Shown: one piece after another, positions 1 to 10,541 of the stretch
Position numbering within the stretch: the stretch's first letter is position 1
Layout of the letters: the number at the start of each line of letters is the position of its first letter
Assembly (NCBI GenBank): GCA_030770535.1
Contig: JASVEC010000013.1
Coordinates: 744,001 to 808,000 of the forward strand
DNA: 64,000 bases
Source of the DNA: Batkoa obscura
Taxonomy: Eukaryota; Entomophthoromycota; Entomophthoromycetes; Entomophthorales; Batkoaceae
Direction of reading: 5' to 3'
Position numbers and translations under genes: made by a program
The notes under the pieces: model-generated
Database searches by the model: none
Seen by the model: only the letters and a program-made list of their open reading frames with translations
Told to the model about the DNA's origin: nothing

Positions 1-22
1 TTATTATTATTATTATTGTAAA

Positions 23-327
23 ATGACCAACTTTGGTATTACTTCATTAGGAAAACAAGGCAAAGCGTAATTTATCTTACAATCCTTTATCCACTTCAAT
101 ATAATAAAGCCCTTAATTTATATAGCTGGTTAACAATTATTGTTGTTACACCTTTAGTAATGGTAACCTCTTATGAACTTTATCAAAGAAGTAAATTCAA
201 TTTATTAATTTTATCAAAGAATGGTTTTAACTAATGAATTTTTATTTTATTAGTTATTAATGGTAAACAACAAAAAGTATTAAATGAACATGATAAATTT
301 CAAATTGTAAGAGAACCTAAAAAATAA
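23..327 (+). CDS. 60-aa single-span membrane protein, three exons
   Basis: Exons 23-66, 126-190 and 254-327 join into an open frame of 60 residues with a stop at 325-327. Both introns have GTAA donors and TAG acceptors, and the reading phase is kept across both. The short N-terminus (MTNFGITSLGKQGKA) is followed by one hydrophobic segment (about residues 16-31, WLTIIVVTPLVMVTSY) and a charged tail ending REPKK. The size and the single span recall small mitochondrial inner-membrane or respiratory-assembly proteins, but I do not recognise the family. It lies tail-to-tail with the CNOT9 gene. The promoter is mostly off the window; only a TTA microsatellite precedes the ATG, so an upstream exon cannot be excluded. 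Confidence 0.6.
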
Positions 328-1078
328 GTTTTTGATGAAAGATTATGGCGATGCGGATTAAGTTTGAAGCTATTTATTAAAAGTAGATTAAATTAGGATG
401 GAGTAATTTAGTTTATATGTTTTTTTTTTATAATTTTTATTATTAGTTATTAATGTCTATAATTTGTGTTTTTAATAAAATGGTTGATTCGATATTATGA
501 TATAATTTATAAAAAATCTTGTTTATTTCAATTGAACTATTTTTATAGGATATCTTTTTAATACTTTCTGTACATGACTTAAAGTTTGTTTCATTATTTG
601 CTTATCTGTTGTACAAGTATAATCGATAACCCAATTGCTTTATTATATTTAATTAATAGCTTCACTTTATTATCTCGTAGTTTTGTATTTTTATTTTATT
701 TTATTTTATTTTATTTTATTTTATTTTATTTGATACATTTATAAAGTAACACATATCAATAAAAATAACATCATATTTAACATTTACATTAAATTGTTAC
801 CTTAAATTTATTTACTATTGTTACCTTTTAATATATAATTGGAATGTCTTTATAGTGTAATAAAAGGTTGATTAAACTCTTCCACATAAGAAAATAAAAA
901 ATTACTTTTTATTAAAAGTGCAATAGTAAACGCTTTTAAAAAATCTAAATTATAGAAAAGTAGATTAATATTAAAAAGAAGAAAATTGGGAAATAGAGAA
1001 AGAAAAGAAGGTAGATAATAAACTTTAAACGAACTTATTGAGCGTCATCAACAATTAAAAAAATTCTCATTCTTCTTC
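328..1078. other. AT-rich intergenic spacer with TTTTA microsatellite
   Basis: This is the convergent spacer between the 60-aa gene and CNOT9. It contains a tandem TTTTA run at about 687-730. No open frame with splice support was seen. Confidence 0.6.
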
Positions 1079-2480
1079 TTATTTCTCACTATTAATAAGA
1101 TGAAGTAAATTTTGTACTTGATTTCTTGTAGATTCATCTTCCTCATAATATTCACTAAACGTATTATCTCTTAAACATTCTGGTAAATGAAGTTGAAGGT
1201 ATTTTCTAACACTAAAAAAACCATTAGCACTTTATTCTTCCATATATAAAAATAAAGACTTACTAAGCACTTTCACATAATTTGATGTATACTTTTAATA
1301 ATTGTTTATATAATCTAAAGGATTTTTCATTTTTTAAAAACGAAGTAGCTGCTAATAATCCTGATATTGTAAAATAATAATATTCTTGGGAATTAAGTAC
1401 TAAATCGAACACTGTTTTATGATTTAATAATTTCCCTAAGATAAAAAGACCAATCTAAAATATAAATTATATAAACCACAAATAACATTATAATACAGAT
1501 AAAAAATAAATAGTTACCGTCTTTGTTAAATCCGCTCCATAACTTTTGGTTTCAATTAATTTTAATACAATAGGTAAAAAATCCATTTTAATTAAGACTT
1601 CAACTATTTTCAAATCATCACACTAAGTTAAAAAGTTATAAAACTATAAATAACATACATCACTTAATAAATAAAAACAACTTTACCTTAACTAAAGCCC
1701 CAAACACGCCAAGGGTGCTTGTACGAATATGCTCAATGGGTTGTAATTTATTCGGTATTGTTAAAAAGGGTAATAAAAAATGAGGGATGGCAGCTAAAAA
1801 AAAATTGAATTCAATTTCAAAACTAAAACCGATTGAAATCTCCACTTACAAGTAACAAACAAAGGTCTAATTCTTTCACAGGTAGCAATCACCTGAAGCA
1901 ACGTTAACACATGACCTATATGAACCGACTGCTCATTACCCAATGTAGAGCCATAACAGTTAGGATAAGCTTTAAAAATCTCTTGCATTAGGACCGACAT
2001 TGCCCCAAAAGAGTACCAAACCATTGGACCTAAAATATCATAATCTTCTCTATATTCTAATAATTGGGGAACAGCTAATTTACAAGTAGCTGGATCCAAT
2101 AGCATATTAACCGCTGAAAATAAAGTTTCCATATCTAATACTTTATTCTTTGGGTTTAAATTAGAAATATTACCCCCATGCTGATACATGTTATTATTTT
2201 GCATTTGTTGTGCATGTTGATTTAACATAGAAATTGGATTCACTTGCGATATAGGCATATTTTGTAATTGCGGATGCATATAAGGAAGGTTCTGTCCTTG
2301 CATAGAATTATAATAATAAGCTTCATTGTTTTGGACCATACCATAATGACCTGGTGGTACGCCATTATTACCTAAATTAGGATTGTTGGCAACGTTATTC
2401 GTTCCTGGTGGTACTTGCATATATCCTTGCATATATCGTTCATTTCCATACCCTTGATTGTAGAGGTTGGGGTTATTCAT
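1079..2480 (-). CDS. CAF40: CCR4-NOT complex subunit CNOT9/Caf40 (Rcd1 family)
   Basis: Exons on the minus strand are 2480-1850, 1793-1687, 1622-1518, 1454-1264 and 1211-1079, giving 388 aa. The fit to the CNOT9 armadillo domain is clear: LGPMVWYSFGAMSVLMQEI corresponds to the LAPMLWHSFGTIAALLQEI stretch, and later come AIPHFLLPFL and TSTLGVFGALVK. CNOT9 is an armadillo-repeat scaffold of the CCR4-NOT deadenylase, where it binds Trp-containing motifs of GW182-type and other RNA regulators. The first ~110 residues are an Asn/Gln/Met/Pro-rich low-complexity extension, longer than in animals (about 300 aa in total there). The conserved fold starts near residue 115. All introns are 42-63 bp with GTAA-type donors. 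Confidence 0.93.
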
Positions 2481-2753
2481 CTTTTTTTATTTTCCTGAAA
2501 GCTTGCTTAAAGTTAATAGAAGTTTAGAATTTAGAATTTAAAATTTAGAATTAGCTATTTTTTTCAACTGTTGAAAGAAGGATTGATTGGCTATACTAAA
2601 TTTAAGTTGATAATAGGTTGAAAGCGTCATCTTGGTTAGAATAGCTAAAAATATTAAACTAGTAGACTTATGTTAATAAAATTTATTTTATCTGATCATT
2701 TATTCAAAACGAATAATTTATATTGAGCTCTACTGGATCATATAAAAAAGATA
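2481..2753. other. CNOT9 upstream spacer
   Basis: This AT-rich spacer lies between the CNOT9 start and the left end of the DNA transposon. It should hold the CNOT9 promoter, but I see no distinct TATA box. Confidence 0.4.
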
Positions 2754-3088
2754 TGGGGATGTCCAAATTGGTCTCAGAAGTCAATTAAAAATTAAATAAA
2801 AAAATTTAACTTAAAAGACTTATTTTAATTGTTTTATTTTTTTAAATAATTAAAAAAATTAACTCTGTTTTATATTGTTTTTATTAAATGTTTAATAGAT
2901 ATACATTATATAAATATATAGTTATTTGACTTTACTTTTATTAAAATAAAAACAAAATCCAAGCTCTTATAACTAAACTTTAAAATGGAATTTTTAAAAA
3001 TTTTAATATAATAAGGAAAAACATACTATATAAACATTGTAATTCATTTACATTAATTTTGATAATTATTTATAATAACCTAGAATTT

Positions 3089-4819
3089 ATGGAATTTTAT
3101 AATGATAATAATAACAACTATTAAAGTTTACTATTAATAATAATAAACTTAATCAAGCAATGTATAAAATTAGTGCTTTAAAGGAAATAGGAAATAAAAA
3201 CCAATAAGTAGCATTATTATTAAAAATATAAAAAAATCAAAAATAAACAAATTAAAATCATTATATAATATTTACTTAATGATTCAACTATTTTATCAAG
3301 GTTTAATAATAATAAAAACAATAATAAATATCTTTTAAATAATATATATATTGTGAAAGTTGGTACTCAGTGGTAGGTGTTAAAAGCAGCTCTTGCTTGA
3401 TTAACTTGCCTTGAGTCGAGCGGTCTTAGCTTATGTGACTAAGATAGACTTAAATGAATAGAAATAATACGTAATAAGTTACGAACTATGTAAAACAAAT
3501 AGAATAGACAATACTACTGTAAAATCTACGTAAGATGTTGTCAGAAAGACTTAGTGGCTTTATTAATAGTACGATATCAGAGAGTAATTCAGTTAAAAAG
3601 CTTCGAGTTATCATACTGAAGAATATCTTTTATACTCCAACAAGTATGGATATCAAAACGAGAGGACATTATTCTTTGCAATATGAAGTTAGAAATTCTC
3701 GCAACAAATCAAAATAAGGGACTCTGAATTGATTGTGTTTGAACTTGAGAACACAATAACTTAAGTGATTGTTGTGTTATAATCAATCCGAGAGCTAATA
3801 AAGCAATGTTTCATACTATATACTAAATAATTTTAAAAATGCAGCAAAAAAAAACAGATTTATATAATGTATATGCACAATATGCAGTTAGAAAAAAGCT
3901 ATTTGAAGATAAAATAAATACAGCAATAAAAAATAAAGCAGAGATAAAAAAATCTTTTGATTAAAAAAAAACATAAATTACATAAATTTTGTATTGACAT
4001 TTAAAAAAATATGTTTAATGAAACTATTAAAATTAAATAATAAAGGTTGTATAATAATTTTAGACTTTAAATGAAATATAGAAATAAAAACAAGATTAAA
4101 CTTAATAAATTCAAACCATTATAATAAATAAGCTATATCAGTATTAAAATTTGGTATTTTATATTTAAAAAATAATAAAACAATAAATAAAATTTACTTT
4201 GTTTATTTACCTAAAATATTAAATTATAATTTAATATTTAAAAAGCTTTTATTTAAAAAATTTACAAAAATTGATATATAACCAGATATAAAAAAAGTAT
4301 TTTAAATTTGAAAAGTTTTTACATCATATATTTAAAAATTTTTATAAAATAAATAATAGTTTAAATTTAAATTTAAATTTTTCTGCTGAGCATTATAGAA
4401 AAATATAGTTGATAAATATTTTAAAAACCTTTTATAATAAAAAATAATTTTGAAACATTAAGTAAAACATAAAATATTAATTAGTTTTAAAATTTGAGGT
4501 TTTTTATTTGTAAACATAATAAAATTAACAACTTAACTGTTAATAAAATAAATAAATATAATTTTTAAAAAGCATAAAAAAAACAAAGATATAAAAATAC
4601 AAAAAAAATAATAAAAATACAAGGTGTTAAAAAGTATTCATATTTTATTAAATACAACAATAAACTATACTATTGTTCAATATCTGGTAAATCAAAAAAA
4701 GTGATATAATTCTAATTAAAGTTATAAAGTCTACAAAAAATAGAAAAATTAAAAAATCAACCCCAGCTTATTTTATAAAAATAACAAAAAAATTAAAAGC
4801 TTCAATATTTACTAAGTAG
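3089..4819 (+). pseudogene. Transposase pseudogene of the 2754-4962 transposon
   Basis: Several plus-strand pieces read as one eroded protein. About 4018-4310 contains KGCIIILDFK followed by a stop, then NHYNK and an AISVLKFGILYLKNN segment. About 4355-4440 gives FSAEHYRKIYVDKYF, resembling the (S/A)E-H-GK-VDGHF block of a transposase family found in fungi and oomycetes (recalled, not searched). An open stretch 4623-4819 gives the C-terminus with YYCSISGKSKKS. Multiple in-frame stops and an inserted LTR copy show that it is dead. Its A+T content is higher than that of host genes. Confidence 0.5.
3352..3813 (+). mobile_element. Solo LTR-like fossil, copy 1
   Basis: This copy of about 460 bp begins TGTGAAAGTTGG and ends TTTCA. 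It is closely related to the copies at 14579-15044 and 15834-16297. The TG...CA ends, length and lack of internal coding region fit a solo long terminal repeat of an unclassified LTR retrotransposon. It is inserted inside the DNA transposon 2754-4962, so it is younger than that element. No internal retroelement region is present. Confidence 0.5.
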
Positions 4820-4979
4820 CTTACTGAATAGTAGAAATCAATTATTGAAATTATCAATAAAAATTCCGCCAACTTAAAATATAAATTATAATAAAATAAT
4901 TTAAAACTCTATTGGATGCTTTTGGTTTTTAATAAAAAATGAAACCAATTCGGACATCCCCATATCAAGTATCGGGCAC

Positions 4980-5063
4980 TCTCACCTCCCGGGATCGAAC
5001 CAGGGACCGATGGATTGCTATTTAATTTACAGTCCATCGCTCTTCCAACTGAGCTAAGGTGAG
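4980..5063 (-). tRNA. tRNA-Tyr (GTA) with 11-nt intron
   Basis: On the minus strand the acceptor arms CTCACCT and AGGTGAG pair, the D arm is TTAGCTCAGTTGGAAGAGC, and the T arm contains GGTTCGATCCC. The anticodon loop reads CTGTAAA, giving anticodon GTA. An 11-nt intron follows position 37, as in nearly all eukaryotic tRNA-Tyr genes. The discriminator base is A. The mature length is 73 nt. Confidence 0.95.
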
Positions 5064-5619
5064 CTTCTACTTAGGTCTATTTTAAGTCAGTCTATATAAT
5101 CTAATTTTTTATTTTGGTTGCCATTGTCTATATTAAATGGTTAATATTATGTGATAAAGTCTATAAAAGTAGGGCGAGGTAATAAAAAAAGTATCTGATT
5201 TTATTTCAGATATTTGAGTATTCTTAAGTTATTTTAAATGTGTTTTTTATGTTAGTTAGTTCTTTCGGGTATTTTATTTATTGACTTTATTTTTGAATTT
5301 TTTATTATTTATTTTTCTTTGAAAATTTTAATTTATAATAAAATAATATTATTAATAACTTTATTTTTTTAGAAATATCAACTTAGTGTTATACAATATT
5401 TATAATGAATCAGCCTATATATTTACTATATGATTCAGCTTTAGGCTATTTATATTATCTTATCTCTTTTTTAAATCTTTTCTATATTATTTATAAATGT
5501 TAAATAATACCAAAAATAATAAATAGATAAATAATTAAAAAGCCTTGAAAATGATAATCTTTATGATAATTTTTGAGTATATTGAAAGTGAAATTTAAAT
5601 GTATAAGTATATATATATA
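5064..5619. other. Gene-free AT-rich spacer
   Basis: Upstream flank of tRNA-Tyr. I see no gene. A short TA microsatellite lies just before the MITE at 5620. Confidence 0.5.
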
Positions 5620-5718
5620 TGAGTGTTTTTTTTGGTTTCATTATTTTTTCTATTTTTTAAGTGTTATTTGAGTGGAAAAATTGTTAGCAAAATCCTTAAA
5701 CAAAGAAATACATCCCCA
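5620..5718 (-). mobile_element. MITE copy A (99 bp)
   Basis: This copy has the family ends (left TGAGTGTTTTTTTTGG, right ATACATCCCCA) with TA on both sides. The interior carries the TTTTTTAAGTGTTATTTGAGTGG variant of the conserved core. Orientation is taken as minus relative to copies that read TGGGGATGTATTTTTTTG at the left. Confidence 0.75.
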
Positions 5719-5774
5719 TATATCATTTTGAATAAGCGGTATTGAATAAAACAACTTTAGTAAAGCACCATTTA

Positions 5775-5872
5775 GGGGTGTTTTTTTTATTTCATCACTT
5801 TTTTCATTTTTTAAGTGCTATTTGAGTGGAAAGACTATCAGTAAAATTCTTGAACAAAAAAATACATCCCCA
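5775..5872 (-). mobile_element. MITE copy B (98 bp)
   Basis: It starts GGGGTGTTTTTTTT and ends AATACATCCCCA, and lies 56 bp after copy A in the same orientation. The flanks read TTTA on both sides, so the target duplication may be longer than TA here. Confidence 0.75.
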
Positions 5873-5959
5873 TTTAATAAAATAACATTTAATATAATAA
5901 CATTTAATAAAGGGATTAAACTAAAGATTCCACACTGTAAAATATAAAAAAATACATGA

Positions 5960-6070
5960 AAGATGCAAATAAGTGAGATATAATTAATAGCGGGGGTTTC
6001 GATGAAAAGGGAGATGCTGCCCTAGGGACATCAATCGTGAGAGGGTTGCTTTGTTATAATCTTCACCCTA
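5960..6070. other. Unexplained G-rich patch
   Basis: About 70 bp around 5990-6060 is much richer in G+C than the surrounding DNA (GCGGGGGTTTCGATG, GAGATGCTGCCCTAGGGACA and GTGAGAGGGTTGC are within it). It has no open frame. It matches none of the tRNA, snRNA or snoRNA box patterns I could test by eye. It may be a structured RNA gene or a relic; unassigned. Confidence 0.25.
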
Positions 6071-6089
6071 ATCCTTATAAAAACCAACT

Positions 6090-6765
6090 TTATCAAAGTG
6101 AATTAACCTGTTTAAGTAAATCAGAATATTTATATAAATGGCTAATAAAATTGGTTATAACGTAATGGTTACTATAGTGTCTGATGGAAGTTACCACATT
6201 TGTAAAATAAAATAAAAATAATTAATGTAAACTTTAGATTTTTCTTCAAAGATTCAAAATCGGAACTATATAGATTGGTAATCATAATGTATTAAATTTT
6301 TTAATTTTATTTTATAAATAGAATAAACCCTATTAAACACTAAAGTGATTATCCCGTTATACCCAATTTTACTATACCATTTATATAGCTATTTTAATTT
6401 ATTAAATAAAGTGATTAATTTGTGACACTAGCAATAATGTCTGATAAGGTTTATTCTATTTATAAATAAAAATAAAAAATTTAATAAAAACTTTTGTATT
6501 TTTTTCAAGAGTTAGAAATTGTTAACCATATAGCTTTGTAATCATACTTTTATATTATATTGTATTATATTATGTTGTTAATGTAATAATCCCCATCAGA
6601 CTATTCGATTTTACCATACCTATGTATAAGTAATTCAATTTGTTTAAATATAGTGATTAGTTTGTGACGTTTACTATAATACCTGATGGAGGTTATTCTA
6701 TTTATAAAAAATACAAAAAATATAAACATAAACTAAATCTTTCTTTAAGTTTAGAACCGAGAATC
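6090..6765. repeat. Degenerate tandem repeat, period about 255 bp, ~2.6 copies
   Basis: Landmark segments recur in order: GTCTGATGGAAG near 6177, GTCTGATAAGG near 6438 and CCTGATGGAGG near 6692. Each is followed by a TTTATAAATA-like stretch, then by a TAGAAATTGTTAACCATA-like segment and TAATCATA. The copies are strongly diverged. No coding potential was seen. Confidence 0.5.
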
Positions 6766-6768
6766 ATA

Positions 6769-6868
6769 TGAGGGTGTTTTTTTGACTTCATCGCTTTTTC
6801 GTTTTTTAAGCGCTATTTGAGTGGAAAGACTATTTAGTAAAATTCTTAAACAAAAAAATACATCCCCA
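6769..6868 (-). mobile_element. MITE copy C (100 bp)
   Basis: The left end is TGAGGGTGTTTTTTTGAC and the right end ACATCCCCA. The interior CGCTATTTGAGTGG core is intact. It begins immediately after the tandem repeat 6090-6765. Confidence 0.75.
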
Positions 6869-7606
6869 TTTAATTTTTTAGCCATGATGTTTTATTTTTT
6901 AATTAAATTTTAACAATTGATAAGAATTCAATCATAACACATCGTGGTCTTGCTTTTTCCACTCTCCTATTACTAAGGTGATAAATATTATTTCATACGC
7001 ATTTTTTCTGAAAAGTATATAATGTTAATATAATATTAATTAAGGCCCTTTGCTTTTTTTAGAGTAACTTCTAGATTTCATACGTTAACAAAACGTATTG
7101 AAGTCCTAAATTGTTTAAAATCATGTAAAATACAATGTATAGTAAAGTTTCGTTTTATTTATTATAAAATAAAAATTGGTGTAAGCTTGAAAACATCCAC
7201 TTTTTACTCATGTTTGTAGTGACTAAAAAATTTACTTAGATAAATTAAGAAAATGCCGTACATTTATGGTATGGTAATTCCAATATGATTATAGACAATT
7301 AAAATAAGTAAGTTTCTAATAGTTAATTATTGTTAATAAAAAAAGGCGATAATAAATTATTAATAAAATAGAAACCAGTTTATAACATAAGAATTTGTAA
7401 AGCTTTTCGCTTTAAAACAACTATTAATAAATTTTTTGGTATGATATGAATTGCTTTCTTTATGTTGAAGTTGTAATACTTTATCTATAAGCTATAACCT
7501 TAATTTTATTAAGTTATTCTTACTTTCATATTGAGTTTTTTTTCGCATTTACTATTATCTAATCGTTGTAGTGTTATAGTTTTTATTTTCATACTAAATG
7601 GAAAGG
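6869..7606. other. Gene-free AT-rich spacer
   Basis: Nothing gene-like was found between MITE C and the small secreted peptide gene. Confidence 0.45.
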
Positions 7607-7615
7607 TATATAAAG
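7607..7615 (+). promoter_or_regulatory. TATA box of small secreted peptide 1
   Basis: TATATAAAG lies 55 bp before the ATG at 7662. A similar box precedes the paralogue and the LPMO gene at nearly the same distance. Confidence 0.45.
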
Positions 7616-7661
7616 AATGATAAAGTCTTCTATCTTTAATATAAATACAATCCTCATAAAA

Positions 7662-7832
7662 ATGAAATTTTTGATTTATACTTCCTTGATTATTCTTACT
7701 ACTCTCTCTAGCGGAACTTATGGTTATTCTAAACCAACTGAGGTAGCTCATCCAGTTGAAAATGATAATTCAGGTCCTACTCCAGTTGTTGAAGTTAAAG
7801 TAGTAGCTACTGATATTGATACTTACCCTTAA
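7662..7832 (+). CDS. Small secreted peptide 1 (56 aa)
   Basis: Single-exon frame of 56 residues. An N-terminal signal peptide (MKFLIYTSLIILTTLSSGTYG) is followed by a short Pro/Val-rich, Cys-free chain ending IDTYP. I chose the ATG at 7662 rather than the in-frame ATG at 7617 because it puts the hydrophobic core directly behind MKF, leaves a TATA box 55 bp upstream and matches the start of the paralogue at 10377. The two peptides share MKF, a PVV block and the terminal TYP. The function is unknown. A secreted signalling peptide, a cell-wall peptide or a small effector are possible, but nothing in the sequence decides between them. Confidence 0.55.
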   Translation: MKFLIYTSLIILTTLSSGTYGYSKPTEVAHPVENDNSGPTPVVEVKVVATDIDTYP

Positions 7833-10328
7833 TTAACTTTTATCCTTTTCATGTATTTCAATTATTATGACTTCTCATATATTAATATTTACACTATAAT
7901 CCTATTCCAAAAAGTTTATAAGTCTTGTTATTAAATAAAATTATTCAATATTTTAATTAATTTCTTTTTATTGTGCACATTAAAATTTTATACGCTTTAT
8001 TAATATTTAATTCTTCAAGGAGCTTTTAATCAATAGTTTTGATTCATAAATTGCAAACTTATCAATAAAATGGTTTTGTTGGATTTATTAAAAAGTTTCA
8101 TTTAAAATTTTTCAATAATACTTGCAATTCTATTATAGTTTATCAAATACTTAATCTGAGTCTAAAATTCATATTCTCTTTACTAATGTTATATAAATGT
8201 TACTATGATATCAAATAGTGGCGTTGAAATAAATAACGCCATCATAACTAAGCAGAAATAAATGTAAATATTGAATATTTAGGTCTTTTTTAACAAAAAA
8301 GATGATAAAGTAGTAAAATTAATAAATTTCCTCTTGCCTTTTTTAGTTCTATAATCATTTGATAAACCATATGGCACTCAAAAAATAAATGATTATAAAG
8401 TTTTAATATGACCCTTAAATTATAATTATAATTATAATTATAATTATAACAAACTGTTATGCTATTTTATGTAAATTTGTCATCTTACTCGCATTTTAAT
8501 TTATTTTAATAATGTCAATACATTCATCTAAAGGTAGCCAGAAAAGACTTTTGTAAAAAGCAGCAGTAAAAAAAACTGAAGAGATTGTAATATTGTATAT
8601 AAAAATGTGGTAGTTAAATAATAAACAAGTTGAAAATAATTCAGATTAAGCTCCATTTTTTCGCTTTACTCTTGTTTAAATAATAAATAAGTTAACATGA
8701 GGTTCGTAACTTATTTTATTTTACATGCTTACCAATCTCATATACTCTTTAATAATAGTAATATCCCCTTTTGGATGTATAGGGATACTTTAATTATTTG
8801 AGTCTATTTTGATTAATAAAAACGATAATCAAGTACTCAAATCAAGTACTCAAATCAATGATTTAATGTTATAAGGTCTTAAAAAATATTATAAAAATCC
8901 TAAAAATATATTATTATTGGAATAAGGCGAGATTTGTTTTTTTTGAGATAGAAAGTTCTAATACTTATAAATTATATCATTATAGAACATAAATGTATAA
9001 ACTAAGCTTATCTTATACAAATAATTAAAAAGAACGACCAGATAACATTGTATATTTATATTTGGCTATAGTCATCCTTATTTTGAGCATTATACTAACC
9101 ATTTTACTTGGCTTCCTTTCTAGAAGGAATTTCGTTACTTCATTACACTCAAAATCACATATTTTATATCATCGACTTTTACTTGAAATAGTTGAATCAA
9201 CAAATTTTATAAACTTATCTTATAATAAGACTTTGTGTTTTATTATTATAAATCAATAGCTTAGTAACATAAATATATCAACATCGCTTTAATCTATAGG
9301 ACTTTCATTAAGTTCTTTGAACCATATATAATATATATAGGTTATCTGTTACATAGAATAAATCAAATTTCATCAAATTTGAGACCTTAAATGTTTGAAT
9401 CATATAAATACGGCTCAAAACGTTAATTATTTGATATATTACATTTATTATTATTTTAAATATAAGAAACCTTTATTTTTAATTGGGTTTAATTGGGTTT
9501 AATTGTATTTAATTGTATTTAATTGTATATTCTTTCAAAATCAACAAGTTTTTTATTTTCAGTAAGTACCCCTAATTACGTAAATGAAAACAGTAACTAT
9601 TTCTTTAGATAGTAAAGGTATGATGTTAATTACATTAACATAATAGAATAAGGAAATAAACAAATTTAAAACATGCGTGTTCAATATCGATAGAGTAATG
9701 TTACCATATCAAATAAGAATCAATTTTATGACCTAAAGCTTAAGAAAAAAGTCACGCTTTTAATGGTATTAGCGAGTTTGTATAAAAGTTCCAGAATTCG
9801 GTTTTGAAAATTCAACATTCCATTTGTGATCTCAATTTAAACCTGCTTCTACACGATACTGTTTTATTTATAAAAACCTTAAAAGTGTTGTGGATCCAAG
9901 TCCATTACTGCTTTTTTTGATCTATAAATTAATTATAAAATAAAACCAAAAGGGGTATATTAATTAATAAATGCCTTGGAAAATTAAACTTAAAATAAAA
10001 GTAATACTAAATTAATGTATTAATTTACAAACAACTTGGTATATGAAGCTACAAAAAAACACAGTTTATGATTTGAAAATTTGAACGAATGAAGTATTTT
10101 CGAATTAAGTAATTGAATAAATAAAATTTTGAAATACTATATTTATCATTAGCTTGAAAAGGATATCAAAATATTTTTGTTCGAATGCATATTCCAGATA
10201 CTGGAAATAATCCGGTTTATGTTATAATAAATAATAAATAATAAATAATAATAAAATCAGATTTAACATTCCCTAAACTTATATTTACTTCAAAAATACC
10301 ACTTGAGGTATTGCTATAAGATGAAAGA
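7833..10328. other. Gene-poor AT-rich stretch with short tandem repeats
   Basis: It contains an ATTATA tandem at about 8417-8449, a small direct duplication of AATCAAGTACTC near 8830-8850 and a 10-bp tandem (AATTGGGTTT/AATTGTATTT) at about 9480-9527. An open frame at 9062-9259 lacks family signal and splice context, and I did not accept it. Confidence 0.45.
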
Positions 10329-10336
10329 TATAAATA
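10329..10336 (+). promoter_or_regulatory. TATA-like box of small secreted peptide 2
   Basis: TATAAATA lies 48 bp before the ATG at 10377, matching the spacing for the paralogous peptide at 7662. Confidence 0.35.
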
Positions 10337-10376
10337 GTCCAATATCGAGAGGTATCAAATATTAAAATAAACAAAA

Positions 10377-10541
10377 ATGAAGTTCACATTATTATATTTC
10401 TCTGCATTGACCCTAATAGTTTCAGTATCATCTTCAAGTTTACCAACGAAAGCTATTGTATTAGTTGCTATTGATTCAAGTAAACCTACATCAGTAGTTC
10501 CTGTCTCATCTCCAGATTTTACTGGAGAAACGTACCCATAA
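10377..10541 (+). CDS. Small secreted peptide 2 (54 aa), paralogue of 7662-7832
   Basis: Single exon. ATG at 10377, stop at 10539-10541. The signal peptide (MKFTLLYFSALTLIVSVSSSS) is followed by LPTKAIVLVAIDSSKPTSVV and a C-terminus GETYP. There is no cysteine and no second hydrophobic segment. Its size, layout, TATA spacing and TYP end mirror the gene 2.7 kb upstream, so the two probably arose by duplication and have diverged strongly in the mature part. The family is not recognised. A palindrome downstream (AAGTCAAAGGCATTTCACTG then ACTTTG) may be fortuitous. Confidence 0.55.
   Translation: MKFTLLYFSALTLIVSVSSSSLPTKAIVLVAIDSSKPTSVVPVSSPDFTGETYP

Larger units (their letters stand above)
2754..4962 (+). 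mobile_element. Decayed DNA transposon with TA target duplication
   Basis: The left end reads TGGGGATGTCCAAATTGGT and the right end reads ACCAATTCGGACATCCCCA, so the terminal inverted repeats pair over about 19 bp with one mismatch. Each is flanked by TA (2752-2753 and 4963-4964), as in Tc1/mariner-type insertions. Without the LTR copy that sits inside it (3352-3813), the element is about 1.75 kb, a normal size for a single-gene cut-and-paste transposon. Its right end (ATGAAACCAA then ACATCCCCA) also closes the short MITEs scattered over the window, so this is their likely parent family. It ends 17 bp before the tRNA-Tyr gene. Confidence 0.7.

Noticed and set aside
3535-3717. 61-codon open frame on the plus strand
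   Set aside because: It lies inside solo LTR copy 1, and the matching region of the other copies is not kept as an open frame.
9062-9259. 66-codon hydrophobic open frame
   Set aside because: No family signal, no promoter or splice context, and its AT-rich composition makes a chance frame likely.
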